Notes: a model not told the origin generated them from the letters alone. Shown: positions 15,921-24,308, counted from the first letter of the stretch. The stretch: 60,377 bases of DNA from an uncultured Oscillibacter sp. (GCA_945868085.1 CAMBKF010000008.1:1-60377); one strand, 5' to 3'. Numbers and translations: made by a program.

Positions 15921-16754
15921 TCAATACTTTGCCAGCTTCTCCCGCAGGAAGGCGCTGGCCTTCTTCAGATTGCTGTGGAACGCCGGGTCATCGTAGCTCC
16001 ACATCTCCGCGATCATTGTACCCTGATAGCCGACATTTTTCAATGCCTGCAGGCAGGCGTCAAAATCCACCGTGCCATCGCCGAACAGGATGTCCCGGTA
16101 TACGCCGGGGCGGGTGTCCTTCAGATGGACGCCGGCGATGGACCCCGCCGCGGCGGAGAGCTCCGCCTGCACGTCCAGACCCGACGCCGTGAGGTTGCCC
16201 ACGTCCACATAGCACTGCAATGCGCCGTCCAGCTCATGGCACAGAGCCATGATATTGCGGCAGCTGCCCATGAAGGGCGTGTCCATGGTCTCAATGGCCA
16301 GGGTGATGCCCCGGGGGACTGCATAGTCCACGCAGGCGCGGATCCCGTCCCGGAACCGCTGGGCCGTGCGGGCGTTACACTTTTCGCCGTGCTCATCGTA
16401 CCCGGCCAGGTGGATGACCCCGATGCCGCAGGGCGCGGACAGGTCCACGGCCTTGCGCACCAGCTCCAGGGCCTTTTCCCGCACCGTGTCATCCTCGCTG
16501 CCCAGGGGATACTGCCGCAGGGCCGTGAGGGCCATGGTGTGGATGGGCACGCCGGTGGTCTCAATTGCTCCACAAACTTGATGAACCGTCTGTGGTTCAT
16601 ACAGGCGGTTCATCCGTTGCGGAGTTGCGTCAACGCTCATTTCCAGGCAGTCGAACCCGCTCTGCTTGGCAAGGGTCAGCTTTTCCTGCCAGGACAGGCG
16701 ATTATCCACCGCCTTCTCATAGATGCCCAGAGGCAGCTCTCGCAAATTCTTCAA
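15921..16754 (-). CDS. ulaE: L-xylulose-5-phosphate (L-ribulose-5-P) 3-epimerase
   Basis: This TIM-barrel epimerase interconverts L-xylulose-5-P and L-ribulose-5-P. The 277-residue sequence follows E. coli UlaE/SgbU closely: PLGIYEKA at the N-terminus, FDCLEMSVDATPQR, YPLGSEDDTVREKALE, IGVIHLAGYDEHG, LAIETMDTPFM, DVGNLTASGLDVQ, GVHLKDTRPGVYRDI and FGDGTVDF. The Glu of IETMD, the Asp of DVGN, the His of GVHLKD and a late Glu (IAEMW) are the expected metal and catalytic residues. Its neighbours are the kinase that makes its substrate and, upstream, a class II aldolase/4-epimerase family protein. Confidence 0.9.
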   Translation of the reverse strand: MKNLRELPLGIYEKAVDNRLSWQEKLTLAKQSGFDCLEMSVDATPQRMNRLYEPQTVHQVCGAIETTGVPIHTMALTALRQYPLGSEDDTVREKALELVRKAVDLSAPCGIGVIHLAGYDEHGEKCNARTAQRFRDGIRACVDYAVPRGITLAIETMDTPFMGSCRNIMALCHELDGALQCYVDVGNLTASGLDVQAELSAAAGSIAGVHLKDTRPGVYRDILFGDGTVDFDACLQALKNVGYQGTMIAEMWSYDDPAFHSNLKKASAFLREKLAKY

Positions 16755-16778
16755 TGTACTTTTCTCCTTATTTCTCGG

Positions 16779-17498
16779 TCACAGAGGCCGCACCACCTGG
16801 GCGCGTCCCCACACGGTGGTCTCCTCCACCACCACATGCTCCGGCAGAGCGCAGATGTCGCACACCACCTGAGCCATATCCTCCGGCTTCAGATTGTCCG
16901 CATTCTCCGGCAGCGGCGCATCCTGGGCGTTCACCTGGAAATTGGTCTGCCCGGCGCCGGGGATCACGCACACGGAGCGGATGCCGTGCTCCTGCAGCTC
17001 CACATAGGCGCTTTTGCTCAGGTTACGCACGCCGGCCTTGGCCGCCGCGTACACGCTGTAGCCCGGCCAGGCATGGCCGGCGCACACGGAGGAGAGATTG
17101 ATGATGGTCCCGCTGTGCTGCCGCTTCATCAGCGGCACCAGGTAATGGATGCCGTAGATGGGCCCCATGAGGTTGATGTCCACGCACAGGCGGATCTCCT
17201 CCAGGGTCTGGTCGCACAGGTCCTTGATGACAACGCCGGTGCCGGCGTTATTGACCAGCACATCCAGCCGGCCGTACTCCCGCTCCAGCAGATCCCGCAC
17301 CCGGACCCAGTCCTCGGGCCGGGAGACATCGGCGGCGACGCCCTTTACGCCCAGCCGGGCGGCAGTCTCCTGCACCCGGGCCTCGCTGCGGCCGGTGATG
17401 ATCACCTGCGCCCCCTGCTGGGCCATCTTTTCCGCAATGGCCCGGCCGAAGCCGCTGGTGCCGCCGGTTATAAGAACGACTTTTCCGTTATTGCCCAT
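16779..17498 (-). CDS. Short-chain dehydrogenase/reductase
   Basis: This is a classic SDR of 239 residues. It has the cofactor motif ITGGTSGFGRAIAEKMAQQG, the NNAG motif, catalytic Ser in NLSSVCAG and the YxxxK pair in GYSVYAAAKAG. The TGRSE after the second strand (an Arg following the Gly) leans towards NADP(H). In this operon it most likely oxidises a pentitol or reduces a keto sugar to connect with L-xylulose. It lies three bases after the SurA-like gene and 24 bp before ulaE. The substrate is inference. Confidence 0.85.
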   Translation of the reverse strand: MGNNGKVVLITGGTSGFGRAIAEKMAQQGAQVIITGRSEARVQETAARLGVKGVAADVSRPEDWVRVRDLLEREYGRLDVLVNNAGTGVVIKDLCDQTLEEIRLCVDINLMGPIYGIHYLVPLMKRQHSGTIINLSSVCAGHAWPGYSVYAAAKAGVRNLSKSAYVELQEHGIRSVCVIPGAGQTNFQVNAQDAPLPENADNLKPEDMAQVVCDICALPEHVVVEETTVWGRAQVVRPL

Positions 17499-17501
17499 GT
17501 C

Positions 17502-18143
17502 TTACTCCTCCTCTACCGGCAGCAGCAGCGGCGTCAGGTCCCGGTCATACTGGCCGCTAGCCACCCGGGCGTCGATCTGCTCCGATATGTTCTTCATGTA
17601 GTTCAGAAGGATCTGATATTTTGCCATGCCTTCTTCCTCGGACAGCTCCAGGTCCTCCGCCCACAGGGCGGTGACCTTGTCCTGGTAGATGCGGGCCCGG
17701 GAGAGGGCCATGAGGCCCTGCTCCGTCAGTCCCAACTCATTAAGGAAGGAGGCGGTATCTTCGCCAATAGCCTGAATGTCAGCCAGAAACGCATCGTAGT
17801 TGGCCTGCACCTGCTCCTGCTCCGACTCGCTCAGCTGAGCAAGGCCGTACTCCTGGGCCAGATCCGTGACGATCTCGGCCCCGGCATACTCATACACTAC
17901 ATCCTCCGCCAGCTTGTTCCACATGGTGGGGTCGTCCCGCAGGTCCTCCAGGGTCAGATTATACTTCCGGCAGGTCAGCTCCATGCGCCTCAGGATCTGC
18001 CCCTGCGTAAAGGAGCTGTCCCGCAGGCGCAGCACCACGGTGTCCTGGGCCGGGGCGGGCCGCTTGGTCAGCACGACGGCGGCAACGACCGCTGCCGCGA
18101 CCAGCACGGCGGCCAGCAGAATATAGCATACTTTCTTTTTCAC
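17502..18143 (-). CDS. Membrane-anchored SurA-N-like protein, no PPIase domain
   Basis: The 213-residue protein starts with a basic segment and one hydrophobic helix (VCYILLAAVLVAAAVVAAVV), so it is exported and probably anchored. The rest is helical and resembles the N-terminal chaperone part of SurA/PrsA-type proteins (FTQGQILRRMEL, LAEDVVYEYAGAEIVTDLAQ). No parvulin PPIase domain follows. It ends in an acidic VEEE tail. An exported chaperone-like protein is unexpected between a class II aldolase-family gene and an SDR gene, yet spacing (3 and 18 bp) shows it is part of the operon. It might assist the binding protein or another surface component. Confidence 0.55.
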   Translation of the reverse strand: MKKKVCYILLAAVLVAAAVVAAVVLTKRPAPAQDTVVLRLRDSSFTQGQILRRMELTCRKYNLTLEDLRDDPTMWNKLAEDVVYEYAGAEIVTDLAQEYGLAQLSESEQEQVQANYDAFLADIQAIGEDTASFLNELGLTEQGLMALSRARIYQDKVTALWAEDLELSEEEGMAKYQILLNYMKNISEQIDARVASGQYDRDLTPLLLPVEEE

Positions 18144-18161
18144 AGCCTTACCTCTTTCCGG

Positions 18162-18812
18162 TCAGTGACCCTGACCGTAGGTCTTGTGGGTGTTGACGGC
18201 TTCCGTCTCCTGCTCCCGGGTCATCAGGGCCACTTCCCCGGAGGGAGAGGCGGCGCGGGCGGCCAGGTAGCACTTGGCCGCGTCCTCCATATAGATGGCG
18301 GCGGCCTCGGCATCGTGCAGGGTGGGGCCCACGGCGATGACGCCATGGTGCTTGAGGATCACCGCGCGCTTATCGCCGATATACTTCACGGTGGAGATGC
18401 CCATCTCCTCGCTGGCGGCGGCGGAATAGGGCGCCACGGGGACGGAGCCCAGGCACACATTGCAAAGGGTCGTGCAGCAGGCGGGCATTTCATCGGTCAC
18501 CAGGCCCACGGCGGTGGCATAGGGCTGGTGGGTATGGATGATGGCGTTGATATCGGGGCGGTGGTCATAGATATACTTCAGAGCCACGGTGTCCACGGAG
18601 GGACGCAGGGTGCCCTCGATGATCTGGCCGTCCTTGTTCAGCACCAGCACCTGGTCGGGGGTCATGGTCTCATAGGGCATGCCGGAGGGGGTGACGACGA
18701 TGTCGCCATTCTCCTTACGAACGCTGACGTTGCCGCCGGTGAGCTGCACAAGGCCCACGCGCTTGATCTCATTGGCAACGGCTATAATTTCCAGCTTATC
18801 ACTTTCGTACAT
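18162..18812 (-). CDS. Class II aldolase/adducin-family protein, probable L-ribulose-5-P 4-epimerase
   Basis: This zinc-dependent family includes L-fuculose-phosphate aldolase and L-ribulose-5-P 4-epimerase (AraD/UlaF). The 216-residue product shows LTGGNVSVR, VTPSGMPYETM, RPSVDTVALKYIYD, IIHTHQPYATAV and ILKHHGVIAVG, including the zinc histidines of HTH and HHG. The C-terminal TYGQ recalls the YGQ end of AraD/UlaF. With an L-xylulose kinase and L-xylulose-5-P 3-epimerase in the same operon, a 4-epimerase producing D-xylulose-5-P completes the route. An aldolase cannot be excluded. Start ATG 18812 is preceded by AGAGAGG; the longer frame to 18875 runs into rbsC. Confidence 0.8.
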   Translation of the reverse strand: MYESDKLEIIAVANEIKRVGLVQLTGGNVSVRKENGDIVVTPSGMPYETMTPDQVLVLNKDGQIIEGTLRPSVDTVALKYIYDHRPDINAIIHTHQPYATAVGLVTDEMPACCTTLCNVCLGSVPVAPYSAAASEEMGISTVKYIGDKRAVILKHHGVIAVGPTLHDAEAAAIYMEDAAKCYLAARAASPSGEVALMTREQETEAVNTHKTYGQGH

Positions 18813-18834
18813 ATTTAATATCCTCTCTTCCCGG

Positions 18835-19845
18835 TCAGGAATTCTTCTTCTTGCGGGCGCGCTCCTGCAGAACATCCAGGATCACGGCCAGCAGCACGAT
18901 GACGTAGCGGATCAGGTCCTGCCAGAAGGCCTGGACGGAGAACAGGTTCATGGCATCCTGGATCAGCACGATGAACAGCAGGCCCAGCAGGCCGCCGGCC
19001 ACGGTGCCCTTACCGCCGTTCATGCTGACGCCGCCGATGACCGCCGCGGACAGGGCCGTCATTTCGGCGCCTTCGCCGGCACTGACGGACACGCCGGAGT
19101 ACTTGCTCATGTAGATGACGCTGGCGATGCCTGCCAGAACGCTGCAGGCCACGCAGGCCAGCACCTTCACGCGGTTAATTTTGATGCCGGAGTGCTTGGC
19201 GGCCATTTCGTTGCTGCCGGTGTAATACACCTTGCGCATGCCGGAGGACTTACGGGCGTAGAGGTCCGCCGCAATGGCAAGCGCCAGGAAGATAACAAAG
19301 CTCATGGGCACGGTGCCGCCGATATAGCCGGAGCCGATAAAGGCCAGGGTGGGCATGGTCTTCAGATTGGAAACCAGGGAAATGCTGATGCCGGAGGTCA
19401 TAACATACACAACGCCCCGGGCGATGCCCATAAAGCAGAGCGTGACGATGAAGTGGGAGAGGTTCAGTTTCGTTACGATCTGGCCAATGACAAAGCCGCA
19501 CACAGCTGCACCCACCAGGCCGATGAGGATGGCCAGGATCGGCGGCACACCCAAGGTAATGGCCTTGGCCGAAAATGCCATGGACATGCACATCACCGCG
19601 CCGATGGACAGGTCCAGGCCGCCGGAGATCATCACGATGATCATGCCGATGGTCAGGATGCCGTTGATGGCGATGGAGCCCAGCAGGGTCTGGATATTGG
19701 CCCACTTGGCAAAGTAGGGGTTGGTAATGGACAGGACGATGCAAATCGCCACAATAATCAGGATCAGGCTGGTCTCACGGGCATTCTTCAGGCGTTTGAA
19801 GAAGTCGAGGACAGGGCTGCTTTTCTTTACCTGCGTTTCATTCAT
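18835..19845 (-). CDS. Ribose-type ABC importer, permease subunit
   Basis: This is an integral membrane subunit of the RbsC/XylH/AraH family, 336 residues with about nine to ten membrane helices. It carries the conserved GGLDLSIGAVM region and the cytoplasmic SGVSVSAGEGAEMTALSAAV segment with the following GGVSMNGGKGT, typical of RbsC. Its start overlaps the ATPase gene by eight bases. With the ATPase and binding protein it imports the sugar processed by the downstream enzymes. Confidence 0.93.
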   Translation of the reverse strand: MNETQVKKSSPVLDFFKRLKNARETSLILIIVAICIVLSITNPYFAKWANIQTLLGSIAINGILTIGMIIVMISGGLDLSIGAVMCMSMAFSAKAITLGVPPILAILIGLVGAAVCGFVIGQIVTKLNLSHFIVTLCFMGIARGVVYVMTSGISISLVSNLKTMPTLAFIGSGYIGGTVPMSFVIFLALAIAADLYARKSSGMRKVYYTGSNEMAAKHSGIKINRVKVLACVACSVLAGIASVIYMSKYSGVSVSAGEGAEMTALSAAVIGGVSMNGGKGTVAGGLLGLLFIVLIQDAMNLFSVQAFWQDLIRYVIVLLAVILDVLQERARKKKNS

Positions 19846-21376
19846 GTTCAGTCACCTCGTCGTTTTTCTCCTGATACTTATAAGCATCAGAGATGTAATA
19901 CATGATGTGATCGGAGTTGATGTCGTCCCCCGTCACATCTCCCACGAGACAGCCGGAGCTGTCAAGCATGACCACACGGTCACTCATGCCCATGACCTCG
20001 TTCAGTTCCGACGAGACCATGATGACGCTGACGCCTTCGCTGGCCAGCTGGCGCAGCAGACGGTGAATCTCCGCCTTGGCGCCCACGTCCACGCCGCGGG
20101 TGGGCTCATCCATGATGACCACGTCCGGACGCTTGGCCAGCACCTTGGCCAGCAGCACCTTCTGCTGGTTGCCGCCGGAAAGACTGCGGACGATCTGATG
20201 GATGCCCGTGCAGCGCACGTTCATAGACTTGGACATTTCCTCCGCCTGGCGGTGCTCCTTGCCCCGCTGGATCATGCCGCCCCGGGTGATCTGCTGCAGA
20301 TAGGCGGCGGAGGTGTTCATCTCAATATCCATATCCAGGAACAGGCCCTGCTTTTTCCGGTCCTCCGGCAGCATGACCAGGCCATCCTGGAAAATGGCGG
20401 ATGTGGACTTGCCCATAATATCCCGGCCGTGGAAGATCACCTTGCCGCCCTTCATGGGCCGCAGGCCCGTGAGGCCCTGCATGATCTCGCTGCGGCCGGC
20501 ACCCAGCAGGCCCGCAAAGCCCAGGATCTCACCCTTGTACAGCTTGAAATTCACGTCGCTGAAGCGGCCCTCCGCATCGGTGAGGCCCTGGACGTCCAGC
20601 ACCACGTTTTCCTCCGTGCGCTGCAGATCTTCTGCCTTGGGCGGATACAGGATGTCCACCTCGCGGCCGGCCATGTCGTTGACCAGCTGCTGGACGGTGG
20701 CTTCCGCTATGGGACGGGTGGAGACCATGGTGCCGTCCCGCAGAACGGAGACCCGGTCGCACTGGCCGAAAATGTCGGACATTCTGTGACTTATATAGAT
20801 AATGCCGATCCCGCGCTTCTTCAGATCCTGGATCACCCGGTGCAGCGCGTCCGCTTCCTCACCGGAGAGGGAGGAGGTGGGCTCGTCCAGGATCAGGATC
20901 CGGCAGTTGTTGGAGATGGCCTTGGCGATCTCCACTACCTGCTGGTTGGAGATGGGCAGCTTTTCGACGATTTCATAGGGGTCTATGCTGCCGCCGCAAA
21001 GCGGCTCGAGGATCTGGCGGGCTTCCTCCGCCAGCTTTTTCATGTTGAAGCCCTTACCCTGATTGATACGGGCCATAAAAATGTTTTCGGCGACTGTGGC
21101 GTCCTGGCAGAGGGCGATCTCCTGCTCCACAAAGCAGATGCCCAGCTTTTGGGCGTCGCTGACCTCGTTGATGGTCACGGGATTCCCATCCACACGGATC
21201 TCGCCGCCGTCAGATTTCAGGTTGCCATAGATAATGTTCATCAGCGTGGATTTACCGGCGCCGTTTTCACCCATGATGCCATGGATCTCTCCGGCCTGCA
21301 GGTCAAAGTCAATGCTGAACAGGACCTGGTTTCGGCCGAAGGATTTGGAGATGTCTCTCAATTGCAAAGCTTCCAA
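19838..21376 (-). CDS. Ribose-type ABC importer, duplicated ATPase subunit
   Basis: The protein has two ATP-binding domains, as in RbsA/MglA/AraG. Domain 1 has Walker A GENGAGKST and Walker B ILILDEPTSSLS. Domain 2 has a degenerate Walker A (GLLGAGRSE), signature LSGGNQQK and Walker B VVIMDEPTRGVD. The length is about 512 residues from TTG 21376, which I prefer because GGGAGGAC lies eight bases before it. The ATG at 21424 adds a stretch that does not resemble the family. A hairpin separates it from the binding-protein gene upstream. Confidence 0.93.
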   Translation of the reverse strand: MEALQLRDISKSFGRNQVLFSIDFDLQAGEIHGIMGENGAGKSTLMNIIYGNLKSDGGEIRVDGNPVTINEVSDAQKLGICFVEQEIALCQDATVAENIFMARINQGKGFNMKKLAEEARQILEPLCGGSIDPYEIVEKLPISNQQVVEIAKAISNNCRILILDEPTSSLSGEEADALHRVIQDLKKRGIGIIYISHRMSDIFGQCDRVSVLRDGTMVSTRPIAEATVQQLVNDMAGREVDILYPPKAEDLQRTEENVVLDVQGLTDAEGRFSDVNFKLYKGEILGFAGLLGAGRSEIMQGLTGLRPMKGGKVIFHGRDIMGKSTSAIFQDGLVMLPEDRKKQGLFLDMDIEMNTSAAYLQQITRGGMIQRGKEHRQAEEMSKSMNVRCTGIHQIVRSLSGGNQQKVLLAKVLAKRPDVVIMDEPTRGVDVGAKAEIHRLLRQLASEGVSVIMVSSELNEVMGMSDRVVMLDSSGCLVGDVTGDDINSDHIMYYISDAYKYQEKNDEVTEHE

Positions 21377-21405
21377 TGCAGTGTCCTCCCAAAAAGAGTA
21401 AGAGA

Positions 21406-21459
21406 GCTCCGCGCCCTCAGGCAATGCCGCAGATTTCGGTCTTGCCCGGAGCGCGGAGC
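21406..21459 (-). other. Intercistronic hairpin between binding-protein and ATPase genes
   Basis: Nine-bp arms (21406-21414 with 21451-21459) and an inner GGCAA/TTGCC pairing form a stem directly after the binding-protein stop codon. Such hairpins commonly protect the upstream mRNA and let the binding protein be made in excess of the ATPase. Without a T run it should not be a full terminator. Confidence 0.6.
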
Positions 21460-21470
21460 CCGTGAATCAT

Positions 21471-22538
21471 TTAGCCGGCTTTGTAAGCGCTCAGCATGTC
21501 GTTCACATCAGCGTAGCCGATGCTCTGGGCATACTTGGCAACATAGTAATAGTCAGCGGTATCCTTGGTGATAATGGTCAGGCCGTTATCAATGGAGATG
21601 CCCATGATGTTCTCGTTCAGAGCCTTGCGCTCGTTCATGGGGTTCACCTTCTCGGGGTGAGCCGCAACAAACAGAGACAGCATGCCCAGGTAGCCCTGCA
21701 TGTACTGGTCGGGGCAGATCAGGCCGAACATGTCGCCTTCCTTCAGCATATCCAGCAGGGTATCATTGGTATCCACGCACAGGCAGCGGATGCCGGTGCC
21801 CAGCTCCTTGGCAGCCTTGGCACCGCCAACGATGGAAACGCCCTCGGGGCAGAACACGCCGCCCAGATCGGGATACTTCTGATAGGTAGCCATCACGGCG
21901 TCATAGCCGTTCTGCTCGTTCTGGTTGGTGGCCACGTCGGCAACGACCTTGATGTTGGGATACTCGGCTTCCACGGTGGAGATGAAAGCGTCGCAGCGGC
22001 GGTTGTGGTTATCCTGGCCGGGGTTACGCAGAACCATCACGGAGCCGGTGCCGCCCATAGCATCGCAGATGGTGCGGGCAGCGATGGCGCCCTCGTGAGC
22101 GTTATCGGAGGTCACATAGGCCTGACGGTTGGAATCGGGGGAGTCGGAGGCGTAGGTCACAACGGCCACGCCCTGGGAGATAGCGCGGTTGATGGGCTCC
22201 ACGAAGGCGTCCTCAACGATGGGGGAGATCAGAATGCCCTTGGGGCTCTTGGCCAGATCAGCCTCGAAAGAGTCCACCTGAGCCTGTGCGTCATACTCGG
22301 TGGTGCCGCCGTAGGAGCAGCTCACGCCCAGCTGCTTGCAGGCATCCTTCATGCCGGCATAAACAGGGAACCAATACTCAACGCCGGAAACGAACACGTT
22401 CATCACGTAGGTCTCGTCAGCGGTGCCGGACAGGGTGTTGGTGTTGGTGCTTTCGCCACCCTGGTTAGCCTTCTGGCCGCAGGCAATCAGCGAAAACGCC
22501 ATAACCAGAGCCAGGATCAGTGCGAGAAATTTCTTCAT
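21471..22538 (-). CDS. Ribose-type sugar-binding lipoprotein
   Basis: This is the periplasmic-binding-protein-like (type 1) sugar receptor of the importer, 355 residues from ATG 22538. It has a lipoprotein signal (MKKFLALILALVMAFSLIAC, with a cysteine lipobox), so it is tethered outside the membrane. The fold shows in VFVSGVEYWFPVYAGMKDA, GILISPIVEDAFVEPINRA, YVTSDNAHEGAIAARTI and GIRCLCVDTNDTLLDML. It is first in the operon, with AGGAGG before the start and a good promoter upstream. Confidence 0.93.
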   Translation of the reverse strand: MKKFLALILALVMAFSLIACGQKANQGGESTNTNTLSGTADETYVMNVFVSGVEYWFPVYAGMKDACKQLGVSCSYGGTTEYDAQAQVDSFEADLAKSPKGILISPIVEDAFVEPINRAISQGVAVVTYASDSPDSNRQAYVTSDNAHEGAIAARTICDAMGGTGSVMVLRNPGQDNHNRRCDAFISTVEAEYPNIKVVADVATNQNEQNGYDAVMATYQKYPDLGGVFCPEGVSIVGGAKAAKELGTGIRCLCVDTNDTLLDMLKEGDMFGLICPDQYMQGYLGMLSLFVAAHPEKVNPMNERKALNENIMGISIDNGLTIITKDTADYYYVAKYAQSIGYADVNDMLSAYKAG

Positions 22539-22646
22539 ACTATTCCTCCTAATGATTCGAACCAATCTCTCCGCAGAGATGCACACAGGTTCTTTTTGTA
22601 TTTCCCGAAAATTGCCTGACGTTTTGTGAAACAATTTTCAGGTTGG

Positions 22647-22679
22647 TGTTAGTCTAACAGAGTTACGGCCGGTTGTCAA
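22647..22679 (-). promoter_or_regulatory. Promoter of the sugar operon with palindromic operator
   Basis: On the minus strand: TTGACA (22674-22679), a 17-bp spacer and TAGACT (22651-22656). A perfect palindrome, TGTTAGTCTAACA (22647-22659), covers the -10. It is a likely binding site for the SorC-type regulator encoded upstream. The start would be near 22644, about 105 bases before the binding-protein ATG. Confidence 0.75.
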
Positions 22680-22752
22680 CGACTTACTTACATTTGTCAG
22701 AGCGAATTTCAATACCTCACAAAAGCGCACGGGCATTTTTGCGCAAAACGAC

Positions 22753-22795
22753 GAAAAAGGCCCGGACGAACTTTCAAAATGAGTTCATCCAGGCC
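22753..22795 (-). terminator. Terminator of the SorC-type regulator gene
   Basis: Fourteen-base arms (22759-22772 with 22782-22795) pair with two G-T positions around a 9-base loop, followed on minus by a T run (22754-22758). It isolates the regulator from the operon. Confidence 0.85.
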
Positions 22796-22852
22796 AAAAA
22801 TTGCATAAAATTGGTATTTACTTTTGCGTTAAATTATTTTAATTCACACTAT

Positions 22853-23827
22853 TTAGGTAGGTAAATCTGAGGTTTCCAGCAGGGCCAGCACCTGCCGGGC
22901 GGTGTTCTCATCGGTGCAGAAATAGTGGATCACGCCGATGCGCAGGGCGCCGATAATGGGCAGGACCTTGTCGCCGCCCACGGCCAGGGCCAGCACATGC
23001 TTGGTGCCCCGGAGGCCCTCCTCATCGATGCCGATGAGGCGCTGGTTGAAGCCGCAGTCAATGAACTCGCCCCTTATATTGAACTGCCGGGCGCACAAGT
23101 CGCCCACGGCCATATCCGGGCAGCGGATGATCTCCTCCAGCATGTTGCGGCCGCCGCTGCGGAACTGCCGCAGCTCGCCCCGCTCCTGCAGCCGGCCAAT
23201 GCCCAGCACCGCATAGTCCAGGTGCTTCCACCGGTCCAGAATGGGCTGCATATAAGAGCTTTCCACGATGCGCTGCCGGTCCTCCATGGTGTCCACAAAG
23301 CCGGGGGAATAGATGAACATGGGGTAGCCGCGGAGCTTGTCGGAGAACAGACGGATGCTCTCGTTGAGCTGGTTTTCCTGGGTCAGCAGCGGCGACGAGC
23401 CCACCAGCGGGACCACGCTGACATCGCACAGATCCGTGTTTTCCGGGAAGGCATGCATGAACTCATAGCAGGTGTTGCCCCAGGCTACGCCGATAGAGGA
23501 ATGGCTGGTGAACAGGTCCGTGGCCAGCCGGATGGCCTGGGATGTCACCACCCGCAGCAGGGCCTTTTTATTATGGGTCCCGCTGGGCACCACGATGCAC
23601 CGGCGCAGCCCGAACTCCTTTTCCAGGCGGGTGGCCAGTTCCTCGTTGTTTTTGGACGGGTCCTTGATCTGTATATCAATGATGCCGTTGTTTTTGGCGT
23701 CCGTCAGATACATGGAAACCGCAGAGCGGGAAATATCAAAGGTCTTTGCGATCATCTCCTGGGTCATGCCCTGGTTATAGTACATCTTCGCGATCTCAAC
23801 CAGCTTCTGAATACTCGAATTATCCAT
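22853..23827 (-). CDS. SorC-family sugar-responsive regulator
   Basis: The N-terminal helix-turn-helix (VEIAKMYYNQGMTQEMIAKT, then SRSAVSMYL) is followed by a large sugar-binding domain (VAWGNTCYEFMHAF, VVPLVGSS, DYAVLGIGRLQERGE, VGDLCARQFNIRGEF, VLALAVGGDKVLPIIGALRIG), as in SorC/DeoR-type effectors that bind a phosphorylated sugar. It is the obvious regulator of the sugar operon, probably through the palindrome over that promoter. About 324 residues from ATG 23827; ATG 23839 or 23875 would lengthen it, and the ribosome site does not decide clearly. Its own mRNA probably starts near 24140, giving a long leader through the inverted-repeat element. Confidence 0.88.
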   Translation of the reverse strand: MDNSSIQKLVEIAKMYYNQGMTQEMIAKTFDISRSAVSMYLTDAKNNGIIDIQIKDPSKNNEELATRLEKEFGLRRCIVVPSGTHNKKALLRVVTSQAIRLATDLFTSHSSIGVAWGNTCYEFMHAFPENTDLCDVSVVPLVGSSPLLTQENQLNESIRLFSDKLRGYPMFIYSPGFVDTMEDRQRIVESSYMQPILDRWKHLDYAVLGIGRLQERGELRQFRSGGRNMLEEIIRCPDMAVGDLCARQFNIRGEFIDCGFNQRLIGIDEEGLRGTKHVLALAVGGDKVLPIIGALRIGVIHYFCTDENTARQVLALLETSDLPT

Positions 23828-23869
23828 TCCGTCGTCCATTCCTTCCGTGCTTTTTCGTTCGGGGCAGTC

Positions 23870-24146
23870 TACCATCGGTTAACAAGGACAGACACGGTTT
23901 TGCCGGGCAGAAATGCGCCCATGCCGCGTCACGCCCCTTGGAAATACGGCAAGTATTCCCTGCGGGTCCTTCCTTGCCTGGACACATTTCTGCGCGGTAA
24001 AACTGCTTCGCACCTGCCAGCGATGAATTTTCGAGGGATTTTTGACTTTTGAGCCGCAGGCGGGCTGGCGCCCGCCAAGGCGAGAAGGACAAAAAGCGCC
24101 GCAAAGGCACGCTGGCAGGCGTGTTTGCCCTTGTCAACCGATGGTA
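23870..24146. mobile_element. MITE-like element with 27-bp terminal inverted repeats
   Basis: The ends 23870-23896 and 24120-24146 are inverted repeats matching at 24 of 27 positions, beginning TACCATCGGTT and ending in its complement. The outermost TA/TA could be a target duplication of the IS630/mariner kind. The interior has further pairings: CCTGCCAGCG against CGCTGGCAGG near 24016 and 24110, a GGCGGGC/GCCCGCC hairpin near 24060-24076, and two 21-base segments near 23896 and 23990 that pair at 18 positions. No ORF is convincing. It lies between the SorC gene and its promoter, so it forms the mRNA leader. Confidence 0.65.
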
Positions 24147-24175
24147 AGTATACAATACAGAATATCGTCTGTCAA
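24147..24175 (-). promoter_or_regulatory. Promoter reading through the MITE-like element to the SorC gene
   Basis: On the minus strand: TTGACA (24170-24175), a 17-bp spacer and TATACT (24147-24152). The start would fall near 24140, inside the element's terminal repeat, about 310 bases before the SorC-type start codon. Confidence 0.75.
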
Positions 24176-24308
24176 AGGAAAACTTCCGTTTGACATTTTG
24201 TTTTTTCGAATTTTTTGCGCTTTCCATGGGAAAATGTTTTGAGCGGCCCCAAAACCGCCGTTTTTGCCCCATTGGGAAAATTTATTTTCGTAAGTTGCGC
24301 CATGGCGA

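Noticed and set aside
18162-18812. Firm assignment as L-fuculose-phosphate aldolase
   Set aside because: The family includes aldolases and epimerases. LyxK and UlaE neighbours and the YGQ-like end favour the 4-epimerase, while the fucose-type kinase and isomerase lie 8-10 kb away in another operon.
15975-18818. Plus-strand ORF of 947 codons opposite the sugar operon
   Set aside because: It runs antisense to four genes with recognised families and has no domain.
23870-24146. SRP RNA, RNase P RNA or 6S RNA
   Set aside because: Length and a strong promoter made this worth considering, but I see none of the conserved SRP tetraloop region, RNase P core motifs or a 6S-like single long hairpin with central bubble. 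Terminal inverted repeats fit a MITE better.
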